A stretch of DNA of 32,360 bases from Bacillota bacterium (GTDB taxonomy: Bacteria; Bacillota; Clostridia; Christensenellales; Aristaeellaceae), in contig JAEYPB010000041.1 in NCBI GenBank assembly GCA_023411175.1, positions 1 through 32,360 of the forward strand, given 5' to 3'. A program made the position numbers and the translations under genes. The notes beneath the pieces were generated by a model. It worked only from the letters and a program-made list of their open reading frames with translations. It was not told where the DNA came from and did not search any database. Positions 7,052 to 16,226 of this stretch are shown here, piece by piece (within the stretch, counting starts at the first letter, position 1; every line of letters starts with the position of its first letter).

Positions 7052-7081
7052 AAACAACAACCGCTGATCCGGTTGCTGTTT
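7052..7081 (-). terminator. Intrinsic terminator of the methyltransferase gene
   Basis: On the minus strand AAACAGCAACCG pairs with CGGTTGTTGTTT around a 6-base loop (one mismatch), followed by further T. It lies about 185 bases past the stop of the leftward methyltransferase gene, with no other gene between. Confidence 0.5.
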
Positions 7082-7266
7082 GATGGATTTTGCCAACGGT
7101 TTCCCGTAAATATAGGATTCTCGCTCGGCAGAGATAAGGGATGTGCAGAAACCTTTTCCGCCGGGGGGCGTTCAAGCGCGGGAGCCCGAGGTTGCGGCCT
7201 CTCGCACCTGTTCGAGGGCGCTGGGCGTGGGCTCTGGCCCATTTCACAAACGAGAAATGCAAGAAT

Positions 7267-7875
7267 TCAAGGGGGTTCTGCGGACGTGCCAACAGGCAAA
7301 GCCGCCGTCGTGCCGGAGATCAGGTAGAAGTGAGGCGCGTCGATCATCTGGTCCACGTTGAAATACGGCGACCACAGAACGGCTTCCTCCCGGGCGCTCA
7401 GAAGGGGCGTCTTGACCGGGGGCGGCACCTTCAGGTGGCACTCGTTGATGCGCGCCCTGCCGGCGCCGTGGGCGACGGTGAACCTGCCGCCGGGCTTCAG
7501 AAGCTGCCGGACTTTTTGGATCAGCGCGGGCCTGTCCGGGAAGTGGGGGTAGGCGTCGTAGACCAGCGCGGCGTCAAAATCGCCGGAGGTGAATTGAAGG
7601 ATGTCGGCGCAGAACACGCGAAGCCTCGGCTCGCCCGCGAACTTTTCCGCCGCGATGGCCGCCATGGCGGGGGAAATATCCACGGCGACGAGCTCCGAAA
7701 CGCCGGTCGAAAGAAGTTCCGGGAACATGACGCCGGTGCCGCAGCCGATGTCCAGCATTCGCGCGCCGACCGCCGCACCCGAGAGAAACGCGACCGCCGA
7801 GCGGGCGGGAAGGCACGGAACGTAGTGGTCGTCCCACTTTGCGGCGCGGCTGTCAAAGTAGTCTGCGATATTCAT
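7267..7875 (-). CDS. Class I SAM-dependent methyltransferase
   Basis: A 202-residue cytosolic methyltransferase. Motif I MLDIGCGTGVMF (about residues 40-51) binds S-adenosylmethionine, VAVDISPAM (about 63-71) is the acidic second strand, FCADILQF marks the adenine contact, and LLKPGGRFTVAHG (about 124-136) is the post-core strand. The family transfers methyl to small molecules or cofactors, such as ubiquinone/menaquinone-like substrates; the sequence does not tell which. The terminal part (EAVLWSPYFNVDQMIDAPHFYLISG) is short. The gene is single, with its own promoter and a probable terminator, so there is no operon context. The start ATG 7875 has only a weak RBS. Confidence 0.85.
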   Translation of the reverse strand: MNIADYFDSRAAKWDDHYVPCLPARSAVAFLSGAAVGARMLDIGCGTGVMFPELLSTGVSELVAVDISPAMAAIAAEKFAGEPRLRVFCADILQFTSGDFDAALVYDAYPHFPDRPALIQKVRQLLKPGGRFTVAHGAGRARINECHLKVPPPVKTPLLSAREEAVLWSPYFNVDQMIDAPHFYLISGTTAALPVGTSAEPP

Positions 7876-7903
7876 TCTCTACCGTCCAAAACACATTTCT
7901 TCA

Positions 7904-7932
7904 ATTATAGCGCCTTTTGCCGCCGCGCACAA
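7904..7932 (-). promoter_or_regulatory. Promoter of the methyltransferase gene
   Basis: On the minus strand TTGTGC (7932-7927), 17-base spacer, TATAAT (7909-7904). The start codon is about 30 bases downstream of the -10 box. Confidence 0.6.
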
Positions 7933-7984
7933 TCCGAAGCCCGGCCGAAGTGGAGGCGGAAGGGTAATTTCCCTGTTAACACGC

Positions 7985-8012
7985 TTGACATCGGGGATTT
8001 CGGAGGTACAAT
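7985..8012 (+). promoter_or_regulatory. Promoter of the marR-ABC exporter operon
   Basis: TTGACA (7985-7990), 16-base spacer, TACAAT (8007-8012), 43 bases before the marR start. The transcribed leader between the -10 box and the RBS holds an imperfect ATTG...CAAT symmetry that could bind the regulator; this part is weak. Confidence 0.7.
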
Positions 8013-8055
8013 ATTGAGTGTTTGTTTCACATCCAACAATCTGCGGAGGGTACCC

Positions 8056-8556
8056 TTGGAGAAGAAAAGGTCTATAGGCAAGGCGATTCGTTCGCTGGAC
8101 AACCTGATCATGCGCCGTTTTGACAGGGACCGCCCGGACAGGGAGGTGCTCGAGCGGATTACCGGCACCAACCGCTGGGTGATCGCCTATCTGGTGGAGC
8201 AGGAAAGAGCGGGGCGCGAGGTCTGCCAGCGGGATCTGGAGGAGGCCTTCGGCGTCACGCGGTCCACGGTTTCAAAGGTGCTTGACCTGATGGAGCGCAA
8301 GGGGCTGATCGAGCGGACCAGCGTATCGCGCGATGCGCGGCTGAAAAAACTGACGCTGCTGCCGAAGGCGTGGGCGCTTTCCGAGCAGATGCACGACTAT
8401 GCGGAGGGCGTCGAGCAAGAACTCGCCCGGGGCTTCAGCCCCGAGGAGATCGAGAACCTGTTCAATTACATTGACCGCATCCGGGAGAATCTGGGCGTAC
8501 AGTGGGACCGGCAGGCGGGGCCAAGGGACAGTCCGCCCCAGCCCTGGCGGGAATAA
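8056..8556 (+). CDS. MarR-family transcriptional regulator
   Basis: A 166-residue winged-helix protein. The recognition region is REVCQRDLEEAFGVTRSTVSKVLDLMERKGLIER (read in two parts, about residues 54-87), followed by the wing with the conserved acid-arginine stretch SRDARLKKLTL (91-101). Flanking helices should form the dimer interface. The start is TTG 8056 with GCGGAGGG 5 bases upstream. It is the first gene of an operon with two ABC exporter half-transporters 44 bases downstream, an arrangement in which MarR proteins usually repress their own operon and release DNA when bound by a toxic compound. The inducer is unknown. Confidence 0.9.
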   Translation: MEKKRSIGKAIRSLDNLIMRRFDRDRPDREVLERITGTNRWVIAYLVEQERAGREVCQRDLEEAFGVTRSTVSKVLDLMERKGLIERTSVSRDARLKKLTLLPKAWALSEQMHDYAEGVEQELARGFSPEEIENLFNYIDRIRENLGVQWDRQAGPRDSPPQPWRE

Positions 8557-8600
8557 GCAAAGCAGACCGCGGCGCGCGCCCGCGTTAGGGAGGATAGGGC

Positions 8601-10343
8601 ATGCTGAAAAGGCTTGCGAAGAGCATCCGGGAATACAGGAAGAACACGATTCTGTCGCCTGTTCTGATCACGCTGGAGGTGATCATGGAGTGTCTGATCC
8701 CCTTCATCATCGCAAAACTCATCAACGAGATCAAGGCGGGATGCGGACTTTCCGTCATCGCCACCTATGGAGGCCTGCTTTTTTTAATGGCATGCCTGTC
8801 GCTTGCCTTCGGCGCGGCGGCGGGGGCGACCAGCGCCACCGCGTCCAGCGGCTTCGGCAAGAACCTCCGTCGGGACCTCTTCTACCGGGTGCAGAGTTTC
8901 TCGTTTGAAAACATCGACAGGTTCTCATCCGCGTCGCTGGTCACCCGCATGACCACGGACGTCTTCAATGTGCAGAACGCCTTTATGATGATCATCCGCG
9001 TCGCGGTGCGCGGCCCGCTCATGTTCCTGTTTTCCATGGTGATGTCCTGGATCATGGGCGGCAGGCTCGCGCTGATGTTCGTGCTGGTGGTGCCGATTCT
9101 GGTGTTCGGCCTCGTCATGATCATCAGAAAAGCGATGCCCACCTTCAAGCGCGTGTTCCGCCGCTACGACAAGCTGAACGAGTCCATTGCGGAAAACGTG
9201 CGCGGCATCCGGGCGGTCAAGTCCTTCGTGCGGGAGGACTACGAAAAAGACAAGTTCGGGCGGGCTGCGGAGGACATCCGGGCGGACTTCACCCGCGCGG
9301 AGCGCATCGTGGCGTTCAACGCGCCGCTGATGCAGTTCTGCCTGTACGCCAACATGGTGATTGTGCTGCTGTTCGGTTCCGAGATCATCATCCGCTCTAC
9401 GGGGCTGGAGCTCGACGTGGGCCAGTTTTCAGCGATGCTGACCTATGGCTTTCAGATCCTCATGTCGCTTATGATGCTTTCGATGGTCTACGTGATGATC
9501 ACCATCGCCGAAGAATCCGCCCGGCGCATCGTCGAGGTGCTGGATGAGGAACCGGCGCTGAAGAGTCCGGAAAACGCCGTGACGGAAGTCAGGGACGGCT
9601 CCATCGACTTCGAAGGCGTCAGCTTCAAGTACTCCAAGCGGGCGGAGCGGTTCGCGCTGTCGGACATCAACCTTACGATAAAATCCGGCCAGACGGTGGG
9701 CATTCTGGGCGGCACGGGTTCGTCAAAGTCCACGCTGATTCAGCTGATCCCGCGCCTGTACGATGCTTCGGAAGGGGTCGTCCGCGTGGGCGGGGTGGAC
9801 GTAAGGGATTACGACCTGACCAAGCTGCGCGACCAGGTGGCGGTGGTGCTGCAGAAGAACGAGCTGTTCTCCGGCACCATCCGGGACAACCTGCGCTGGG
9901 GCGACAAGGATGCGACCGACGAGGACATGATCGCCGCCTGCAAGCTCGCTCAGGCCCACGATTTCATCATGGGCTTCCCCAAGGACTACGACACCTGGAT
10001 CGAGCAGGGCGGCGCCAACGTATCCGGCGGTCAGAAGCAGCGGCTGTCCATCGCCCGGGCGCTTCTAAAAAAGCCGAAGATCCTGATTCTGGACGACTCG
10101 ACCAGCGCCGTGGATACCCGTACCGACGCCTTGATCCGCAAGGGCTTCCGCTCGTTCATCCCGGAGACCACCAAGATCATCATCGCCCAGCGGGTGGCGT
10201 CCATCGAGGACGCGGACGTGATCGTGCTCATGGAGGGCGGCCGCATCGCGGACTATGGCGCCCACGCAGAACTCCTTGAAAGGAACGAAATCTACCGCGA
10301 GGTGTACGCCTCGCAGAACCGGGGAGGCGAGCAGGTTGGCTGA
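8601..10343 (+). CDS. ABC exporter half-transporter with degenerate ATPase site (subunit 1)
   Basis: A 580-residue membrane protein. An N-terminal six-helix exporter domain (about 1-310) is followed by an ATPase domain with Walker A GGTGSSKST (about 370-378), signature VSGGQKQR (474-481) and Walker B ILILDDSTS (494-502). The catalytic glutamate is replaced by Asp499 and the switch histidine by Gln530 (IIIAQRVAS). Such changes mark the non-hydrolysing half of heterodimeric exporters such as BmrCD or TM287/288. The partner is the next gene, which overlaps it by 8 bases and keeps both catalytic residues. The MarR gene upstream suggests drug or toxin efflux; the substrate cannot be read from the sequence. 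RBS GGGAGG. Confidence 0.93.
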   Translation: MLKRLAKSIREYRKNTILSPVLITLEVIMECLIPFIIAKLINEIKAGCGLSVIATYGGLLFLMACLSLAFGAAAGATSATASSGFGKNLRRDLFYRVQSFSFENIDRFSSASLVTRMTTDVFNVQNAFMMIIRVAVRGPLMFLFSMVMSWIMGGRLALMFVLVVPILVFGLVMIIRKAMPTFKRVFRRYDKLNESIAENVRGIRAVKSFVREDYEKDKFGRAAEDIRADFTRAERIVAFNAPLMQFCLYANMVIVLLFGSEIIIRSTGLELDVGQFSAMLTYGFQILMSLMMLSMVYVMITIAEESARRIVEVLDEEPALKSPENAVTEVRDGSIDFEGVSFKYSKRAERFALSDINLTIKSGQTVGILGGTGSSKSTLIQLIPRLYDASEGVVRVGGVDVRDYDLTKLRDQVAVVLQKNELFSGTIRDNLRWGDKDATDEDMIAACKLAQAHDFIMGFPKDYDTWIEQGGANVSGGQKQRLSIARALLKKPKILILDDSTSAVDTRTDALIRKGFRSFIPETTKIIIAQRVASIEDADVIVLMEGGRIADYGAHAELLERNEIYREVYASQNRGGEQVG

Positions 10344-12249
10344 GAAGAAATTTGCCGGAAAGCGGCCCAGGGCGAAGCGCGGCACGTTCAAGCGGCTGAT
10401 CGGGACGCTCATAAAATTCTACCCCGTTCTGGTGCCGCTGACGGCGGTTCTGATCGTGTTTTCCGCCGTGGTCAGCTCCATCCCGACGCTCTATATGCAG
10501 CGGATCATCGAGGTCATCGAAAAATGGTACACATCCGGCGATTGGGCTGCCGCCCGGGTGGAGATCGTGCCGATGGTCCTGCAGCTGGGCGGCTTCTATC
10601 TGATCTCGATTCTGTCGGTCGTCGCCTACACCCAGATGATGGCCTACATCACCCAGGGCTTTTTGTGCAAGCTGCGCCGCGCGATGTTCGACGGCATGCA
10701 GTCGCTGCCGGTGAAATTCTTCGATACCCACAAGCACGGCGACGTGATGAGCTACTACACGAACGACATCGACACCCTGCGGCAGCTCGTCTCCCAGTCG
10801 CTGCCGCAGCTGATCCAGTCGATGGTGGTCGTCGTCACGGTCTACTCGGTGATGCTCTACTTCAGCGGCTGGCTGGCGGCGCTGGTGCTTCTGGGACTCC
10901 TCGGCATGGTGGCGGTCACCCGCAAGGTGGGCGGCAGCTCGGCCAAGTACTTTGTACGCCAGCAGCGCGCGCTGGGCGAAACCGAGGGCTTCATCGAGGA
11001 GATGATGAACGGCCAGAAGGTCGTAAAGGTCTTCTGCCACGAGGCGGAGAGCGAGAAGCAGTTTGACAAGATCAACGAATCGCTCTTTGAGGACGCGCGC
11101 AAGGCCAACCGTTACGCCAACATGCTGATGCCCATCCTCGGCAACATCGGAAACGTGCTGTACGTGCTGGTGGCGATGGCGGGCGGGCTGCTCATGGTTG
11201 CGAACGCGCCCAACTTCAGCCTATCCGGGCTGCCCATCGGCATCAGCATCGTGGTGCCCTTCCTCAACATGACCAAGCAGCTGTCGGGCAACGTGGGGCA
11301 GCTGTCCCAGCAGATCAACGCCGTCGTGATGGGCCTTGCGGGCGCGAGCCGCGTGTTCGAGCTGATGGACGAAGCACCCGAGGCGGACGAGGGACGTGTG
11401 ATGCTGGTCAACGCGCGGATTGCGCCCGACGGGACCATCGCCGAGAGCGAGGCGCGCACCGGGGCCTGGGCGTGGAAGCGCCCGAACCCGGACGGCACCG
11501 CTACTTTGACGCCGCTGGCGGGCGACGTGCGGCTCCAGAGCGTGGACTTCGAATACGAGCTGGGAAAGCCCGTGCTCTCGGACGTGACCGTATACGCCGA
11601 GCCCCGGCAGAAGGTGGCCTTCGTCGGCGCCACAGGCGCGGGCAAGACCACCATCACAAACCTCATCAACCGCTTCTACGACATCGCGGACGGCAAGATC
11701 CGCTACGACGGCATCAACATAAACAAGATCAGCAAGGCCGACCTGCGCCGCTCGCTGGGCGTCGTGCTTCAGGAGACGAACCTGTTCACCGGCACCGTCA
11801 TGGAGAACATCCGCTACGGACGGCTGGAGGCGACCGACGAGGAGTGCCGGGAGGCCGCGCGCCTCGCCGGTGCGGACGACTTCATCACGCGCCTTCCGGA
11901 TGGATACGATACCGTGCTCTACGGCAACGGTGCGAACCTGTCTCAGGGGCAGCGGCAGCTCCTCGCCATCGCGCGAGCCGCCGTGGCCGACCCGCCCGTG
12001 ATGATCCTGGACGAGGCCACCTCGTCGATCGATACCCGCACCGAGCAGATCGTGCAGAAGGGCATGGATCAGCTGATGGAGGGGCGCACGGTGTTCGTCA
12101 TCGCCCACCGGCTGTCCACCGTCATGAACGCCGACGTCATCATGGTGCTGGACCACAGTCGCATCATCGAGCGCGGCAGCCACGAAAAGCTGATCGCGGA
12201 CAGGGGTACGTACTACAACCTCTATACCGGCGCGTTCGAGCTGGAGTAG
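10336..12249 (+). CDS. ABC exporter half-transporter with intact ATPase site (subunit 2)
   Basis: A 637-residue partner of the previous gene. A basic N-terminus precedes the six-helix membrane domain. The ATPase domain has Walker A GATGAGKTT (from about residue 431), signature NLSQGQRQ (about 535), Walker B VMILDEATSSID with the catalytic Glu, and the switch His in VIAHRLSTV. Its signature carries Gln in place of the second Gly (LSQGQ); in the heterodimer this signature faces the degenerate site of subunit 1, so both changes fall in the same composite site. An insertion of about 45 residues (around 355-400: GRVMLVNARIAPDG... GAWAWKRPNPDG) sits between the membrane and ATPase domains. The start is TTG 10336 with GGGAGG 8 bases upstream. 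Confidence 0.93.
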   Translation: MAEKKFAGKRPRAKRGTFKRLIGTLIKFYPVLVPLTAVLIVFSAVVSSIPTLYMQRIIEVIEKWYTSGDWAAARVEIVPMVLQLGGFYLISILSVVAYTQMMAYITQGFLCKLRRAMFDGMQSLPVKFFDTHKHGDVMSYYTNDIDTLRQLVSQSLPQLIQSMVVVVTVYSVMLYFSGWLAALVLLGLLGMVAVTRKVGGSSAKYFVRQQRALGETEGFIEEMMNGQKVVKVFCHEAESEKQFDKINESLFEDARKANRYANMLMPILGNIGNVLYVLVAMAGGLLMVANAPNFSLSGLPIGISIVVPFLNMTKQLSGNVGQLSQQINAVVMGLAGASRVFELMDEAPEADEGRVMLVNARIAPDGTIAESEARTGAWAWKRPNPDGTATLTPLAGDVRLQSVDFEYELGKPVLSDVTVYAEPRQKVAFVGATGAGKTTITNLINRFYDIADGKIRYDGININKISKADLRRSLGVVLQETNLFTGTVMENIRYGRLEATDEECREAARLAGADDFITRLPDGYDTVLYGNGANLSQGQRQLLAIARAAVADPPVMILDEATSSIDTRTEQIVQKGMDQLMEGRTVFVIAHRLSTVMNADVIMVLDHSRIIERGSHEKLIADRGTYYNLYTGAFELE

Positions 12250-12365
12250 AGAACGCAGATGGGGAAGGTTGAGTTCATCAGTCAGGCGGATGTGGCGGGG
12301 ATTTGCCGCATGATCATTAAGCTCGTCCTGTAGCCGGGATACATTCCTACAAAGATTGACCACAT

Positions 12366-12409
12366 ATGAAAGGCCGCGCCCCGGAATGATCCGGGGCGCG
12401 GCCTTTCAT
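12366..12409. terminator. Bidirectional terminator between ABC exporter and araA
   Basis: A perfect inverted repeat with 19-bp arms (12366-12384 and 12391-12409) and loop aatgat. The core is GGCCGCGCCCCGG. It lies between two convergent genes, about 115 bases after one stop and 8 bases before the other, and serves both strands. The T-runs are only three bases long. Confidence 0.8.
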
Positions 12410-12416
12410 GCGATGC

Positions 12417-13904
12417 TTATTTCAGCTTCCAAGCGATGTCCGAAAGGAAAAGCTGCTGCTTGAAGTTCTCGACGTTCGTCTCCTTGCCGATGTGCACGTA
12501 TTCGATGTCCATGATCTCCGCCCAGTCGCGCATCATCTCGGCCGTCACGTCGTAGCTGAACACGGTGTGGTGGGCGCCGCCCGCCAGAATCCAGCACTCC
12601 GCGCCTTCCGCGAAGGAGGGGAAGCCCTTCCACATCACGCGGGCCACGGGCAGGTTGGGCATCTTGTAGATGGGCTTCACGGCTTCCACGTCCTGCACAA
12701 TCAGCCGGAGCCTGCCGCCCATGTCCACGAGAGAGACCACGATGGCCGGGCCGGCCTTGCCCTCGAACACCAGGCGCGCCGGGGGCTCCCGGTCGCCGAT
12801 GCCCAGCGGATCGACGTGGATGGAGGGCTTGCCCTCCGCCAGCGACGGACATACCTCCAGCATGTGGGCGCCCAGCGAAAGCTCGTTGCCCGCCTCGAGG
12901 TCGTAGGTGTAGTCCTCCATGAACGCGGTGCCCTTGCCCAGGCCTTCGGCCATCCGCTTCATGATGTGGGTCATGGCGCTGACCTTCCAGTCGCCCTCGC
13001 CGCCGTAGCCGTAGCCCTCGAGCATCAGGTCCTGGGACGCGAGGCCGGGCAGTTGGCGCATGCCGTGCAGGTCCTCAAAGGTGTTGGTGTACGCGCCGCA
13101 GCCCTCGCGCTCGAGCATCTTGCGCATGGCGATCTCCTCGCGGGCCTGGTAGCGCACGGTGTCGATTTCGCTCGTGCCCATCGCGTACTTCTTCTCGTAT
13201 TCGGCCATCTGAGCGTCGATTTCGGCCTCGGTGACTTCGTTCATCAGCTTGACCAGATCGCCCACCGGCCAGGTGTTGACCTGCCAGCCCAGCTTGATCT
13301 GCACCTCGACCTTGTCGCCCTCGGTGACGGCCACCTGGCGCATGTTGTCGCCAAAGCGCATCACCTTGAGGCCGCGGCTGACCATCGCGCCGGCGGCGGA
13401 ACGCATCCAGCTGCCAATCTTCCGGCGGACGGGCGCGTCTTGCCAGTAGCCGACCACGACCTTGCGGGCGAGGCGCATGCGCGCGCCGATGAAGCCGTGC
13501 TCGCGGTCGCCGTGGGCGCTCTGGTTGAGGTTCATGAAGTCCATGTCGATGCCCTCGTCCGGGATGTTGCGCCCGAACTGGGTGTGCAGGTGCAGCCAGG
13601 GTTTCTGGAGCGCCTTCAGGCCGCCGATCCACATCTTGGATGGCGAGAAGGTATGCATCCAGGTGATGACGCCGGCGCAGGCCGGGTCTTGGTTCGCGGC
13701 CATCATCGTGGAAAGGATCTCGTCCGGCGTGGTGACGATGGGCTTATAGACGATGGTGCCGGGGATTTCATCCGCGGCGTTCAGCGACTCGGCGATGGTC
13801 TTCGCGTGCTCGCGCACCTGCATAAGCGTCTCCTCGCCATACAGGTGCTGGGAGCCGGTGATGAACCAGAACTGATACCCGGAAAGACCCTGAGGCTTGG
13901 CCAT
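12417..13904 (-). CDS. araA: L-arabinose isomerase
   Basis: A 495-residue enzyme converting L-arabinose to L-ribulose, Mn2+-dependent. The N-terminus FWFITGSQHLYGEETL is highly typical. The segment FMEDYTYDLEAGNELSLGAHMLEVCPS (in two parts) holds the metal-binding/catalytic Glu pair and His, and ECWILAGGAHHTVFSYDVT near the C-terminus holds the last ligand His. The length equals the family norm (about 500). ATG 13904 is chosen because GGAGGG lies about 7 bases upstream; an ATG at 13928 is in frame but lacks an RBS. No araB, araD, transporter or AraR gene is nearby, so it stands alone here, and the rest of the pathway must lie elsewhere if it is active. Confidence 0.95.
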   Translation of the reverse strand: MAKPQGLSGYQFWFITGSQHLYGEETLMQVREHAKTIAESLNAADEIPGTIVYKPIVTTPDEILSTMMAANQDPACAGVITWMHTFSPSKMWIGGLKALQKPWLHLHTQFGRNIPDEGIDMDFMNLNQSAHGDREHGFIGARMRLARKVVVGYWQDAPVRRKIGSWMRSAAGAMVSRGLKVMRFGDNMRQVAVTEGDKVEVQIKLGWQVNTWPVGDLVKLMNEVTEAEIDAQMAEYEKKYAMGTSEIDTVRYQAREEIAMRKMLEREGCGAYTNTFEDLHGMRQLPGLASQDLMLEGYGYGGEGDWKVSAMTHIMKRMAEGLGKGTAFMEDYTYDLEAGNELSLGAHMLEVCPSLAEGKPSIHVDPLGIGDREPPARLVFEGKAGPAIVVSLVDMGGRLRLIVQDVEAVKPIYKMPNLPVARVMWKGFPSFAEGAECWILAGGAHHTVFSYDVTAEMMRDWAEIMDIEYVHIGKETNVENFKQQLFLSDIAWKLK

Positions 13905-13988
13905 GTTGTTTCCCTCCGCTATGTACATTTTAAGGTGAATTCCGGCGCGGGGCGAAGGCGCGCCTTCGCCCTGATGTCTCCAAATACT

Positions 13989-13994
13989 ATAATA
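13989..13994 (-). promoter_or_regulatory. Possible extended -10 of the araA promoter
   Basis: On the minus strand TGGTATTAT (TATTAT at 13994-13989) is a TGn extended -10 about 85 bases upstream of araA. No good -35 box is visible at 17 bases. Confidence 0.3.
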
Positions 13995-14083
13995 CCACAG
14001 GGCGCGCGGGTGAATCTACCCGGTTGCCTATTCCCGGCGGGGTTTTGAGAATACGGGCAGATGAAAGTTTGCGCTGCGGGGCG

Positions 14084-14950
14084 TCACACCCCGGTCAGGT
14101 CGAAGGCGGGCACGTACCGCTCGTCTGCGGAGGACAATTCCTGAACGTAGCCCTCGTCCAGCCCCAACCGGATCAGATGGTTCACGACGCGCTCGTATTC
14201 GCGCTTTCTCAGGCGGCGGTCGATCTCCGGGTATTCCCGAGCGCGGCCCGCCGGGGTGTACTGGGCCATCAGGCTTACCCACGCGCCGGGCAGGTTCGCC
14301 TTGATCCAGTCCAGCACCCGCATCGAATCCTCCGCACACCCGGGCAGGATCAGGTGGCGCACGATGAGGCCGCGCGTGATCAGCCCGTCTTCGTTAAGCT
14401 GCGGCGCGCCCACCTGACGGTGCATTTCAAGGAGCGCCTTCGACGCGCGCTCGAAATAGTCCGGCGCGCCGGAGTAGCGGGCCGACAGCGCGGAATCCAC
14501 GTATTTCAGGTCCGGCAGGAAGACCGTCACCCGGCCCTCCAGCGCTTTCAGCGTTTCCGGAAGCTCGTACCCGCTGCTGTTCCAAACCACCGGAACGGGG
14601 AGCGGCGCTTCCAGCGCCGAGAGGATGGCGGGGGTGAAATGGGTGGGGTTGACGAGGTTGATGTTGTGGCAGCCCGCCTCGATCAGCCTGTCAAAAGCCC
14701 GGCGGAGGGCGGGGACGGTGATCTCCCGACCGAAGCCTCCGCAGCTGATCTCGCTGTTCTGGCAGAACGCGCACCCGAGGGGACAGCCGCTGAAGAACAC
14801 CGCGCCGGAGCCGCCCGTGCCGCTGATTGACGGTTCCTCGTCGTAGTGCGGCGCGATGCGCGCCACGACCGGGTTCTCGCCCACGCCGCAGACGCCCCGG
14901 CGCTTGGCCCTGTCCGCGTCACAGCGCCGGGGACAAAGGTTGCAGTTCAT
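14084..14950 (-). CDS. Radical SAM protein, PflA-like (COG1313 type)
   Basis: A 288-residue radical SAM enzyme. It opens with a Cys cluster MNCNLCPRRCDADR and RGVCGVG, then the [4Fe-4S] motif GCPLGCAFCQN (CxxxCxxC, about residues 56-66) that binds the cluster cleaving SAM. Further family signs are the GGFGREIT stretch, NLVNPTHFTP and VFLPDLKYVD. It resembles pyruvate-formate-lyase-activase-like proteins of unknown substrate. Its start overlaps the proA stop by 4 bases (ATGA), so the two are translationally coupled. No glycyl-radical enzyme is encoded nearby, so an activase role has no visible partner. Confidence 0.88.
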   Translation of the reverse strand: MNCNLCPRRCDADRAKRRGVCGVGENPVVARIAPHYDEEPSISGTGGSGAVFFSGCPLGCAFCQNSEISCGGFGREITVPALRRAFDRLIEAGCHNINLVNPTHFTPAILSALEAPLPVPVVWNSSGYELPETLKALEGRVTVFLPDLKYVDSALSARYSGAPDYFERASKALLEMHRQVGAPQLNEDGLITRGLIVRHLILPGCAEDSMRVLDWIKANLPGAWVSLMAQYTPAGRAREYPEIDRRLRKREYERVVNHLIRLGLDEGYVQELSSADERYVPAFDLTGV

Positions 14951-16191
14951 CGAATCTGTCCGCTTCCTGTAATTTCGTACTTGATGGTGGTCAGCTCGCG
15001 CAGGCCCATCGGCCCGCGGGCGTGCAGTTTCTGGTTGCTGATGCCGATCTCAGCGCCGAAGCCGAACTCGCCGCCGTCGGTGAATCGGGTGGAGGCGTTC
15101 CAGTACACGCAGGCCGCGTCGACGAGGCTCAAAAACTTCCGCGCGGCTTCGGCGTTCTCGGTGACGATGGCTTCGGAGTGGCGGGTGCCGTGGCGGTTGA
15201 TGTGGCGGACGGCCTCGTCCACGCCGTCCACCACCCGGACGGAATAGATCATGTCGTTGTACTCGGCATCCCAGTCCGCGTCGGTGGCCTTGTTCACCCA
15301 CGGGCAGAGGGCGCGGGTTCGCTCACAGCCGCGGATCTCGACGCCCGCGTCCCGGAGCGCCTCGAGGCAGCCGGGCAGGAAGCGGTCGGCGATCGCACCG
15401 TCCACCAGCAGCGTCTCCGCCGAATTGCACACCGACGGGCGGCTCACCTTGGCGCTGACCGCGATCTTGACGCCCATCGCAGGGTCGCATGCTCGGTCAA
15501 CGTAGACGTGGCAAACGCCCTCGCCGGTCTGGATCACCGGCACGGTGGCGTTCTCCACCACCGAGCGGATCAGCCCTTTGCCGCCCCGCGGGATGAGCAC
15601 GTCCACAAGGCCGTTCATCTTCATCAAAGCCGACGCCGCCTCGCGGGAGGTGTCGGTCACGAGGGAGACGCAGCCTTCGGGCAGCCCAGCCGCCCGCGCG
15701 GCTTCCTGCAAAATCGCGCACAGCGCCGCGTTGGACTGGAGCGCGTCGGAGCCGCCCCGGAGGAGCACGGCGTTCCCCGACTTCAGGCACAGCGCCGCCG
15801 CGTCCACCGTCACGTTGGGGCGGGATTCATAGATGATCGCGATTACGCCGATGGGCACGCGCTTTTTCTCGATCGCGAGGCCGTTCGGCCGCGTCCAGCT
15901 GTCCAGCGTCTCACCCACCGGGTCGGGGAGGGCCGCGACTTCCTCAAGCCCCCGCGCCATGCCCTCGATTCGGGCTTTGGTCAGGGTCAGCCGCTCGATG
16001 AACGCCTGGCTCAGGCCCTTCTCCTGGGCCCTGAGAAGGTCCCGCGCGTTGGCCGCGAGGATTTCCTTCGTCCGCGCGTTAAGCAGCTGCGCGGCCTTCG
16101 TCAGCGCCGCGTTTTTCGTCTCTGTGGAAACCGCCTGCATGGAAAGGGCCGCCTCGCGCGCCCGCTCGGCCTGCGCCCTCAGTTCTTTCAT
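14947..16191 (-). CDS. proA: Gamma-glutamyl phosphate reductase
   Basis: A 414-residue NADPH-dependent aldehyde dehydrogenase-fold enzyme making glutamate-5-semialdehyde in proline synthesis. Visible motifs are VPIGVIAIIYESRPNVT, the GNAVLLRGGSDA loop, PRGGKGLI, IQTGEGVCHVYVD and the catalytic cysteine in SVCNSAETLLVD; the C-terminal LHARGPMGLRELTTIKYEI is diagnostic. ATG 16191 has AAGGAGG 8 bases upstream; TTG 16197 is too close to it. The usual partner proB (glutamate 5-kinase) is absent from the window. A consensus promoter precedes the gene, and a radical SAM gene is coupled downstream. Confidence 0.96.
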   Translation of the reverse strand: MKELRAQAERAREAALSMQAVSTETKNAALTKAAQLLNARTKEILAANARDLLRAQEKGLSQAFIERLTLTKARIEGMARGLEEVAALPDPVGETLDSWTRPNGLAIEKKRVPIGVIAIIYESRPNVTVDAAALCLKSGNAVLLRGGSDALQSNAALCAILQEAARAAGLPEGCVSLVTDTSREAASALMKMNGLVDVLIPRGGKGLIRSVVENATVPVIQTGEGVCHVYVDRACDPAMGVKIAVSAKVSRPSVCNSAETLLVDGAIADRFLPGCLEALRDAGVEIRGCERTRALCPWVNKATDADWDAEYNDMIYSVRVVDGVDEAVRHINRHGTRHSEAIVTENAEAARKFLSLVDAACVYWNASTRFTDGGEFGFGAEIGISNQKLHARGPMGLRELTTIKYEITGSGQIR

Positions 16192-16226
16192 TGTCAATAC
16201 CTCCTTGAATGGGTATCTGTGCTCGC

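Larger units (their letters stand above)
6905..7266. other. Gap between cupin and methyltransferase genes
   Basis: No credible gene is seen on either strand. The segment holds the leader and a possible promoter of the cupin gene (near 6963-6990) and a terminator-like hairpin for the leftward methyltransferase gene (7052-7081). From about 7150 to 7266 it is GC-rich with nothing recognisable. Confidence 0.5.

Noticed and set aside
12408..14048. A 546-codon open frame on the plus strand
   Set aside because: It is fully antisense to araA, whose protein is unmistakable; the plus-strand product is His/Val/Ala-rich and low in complexity, as expected of a mirror frame in GC-rich DNA.
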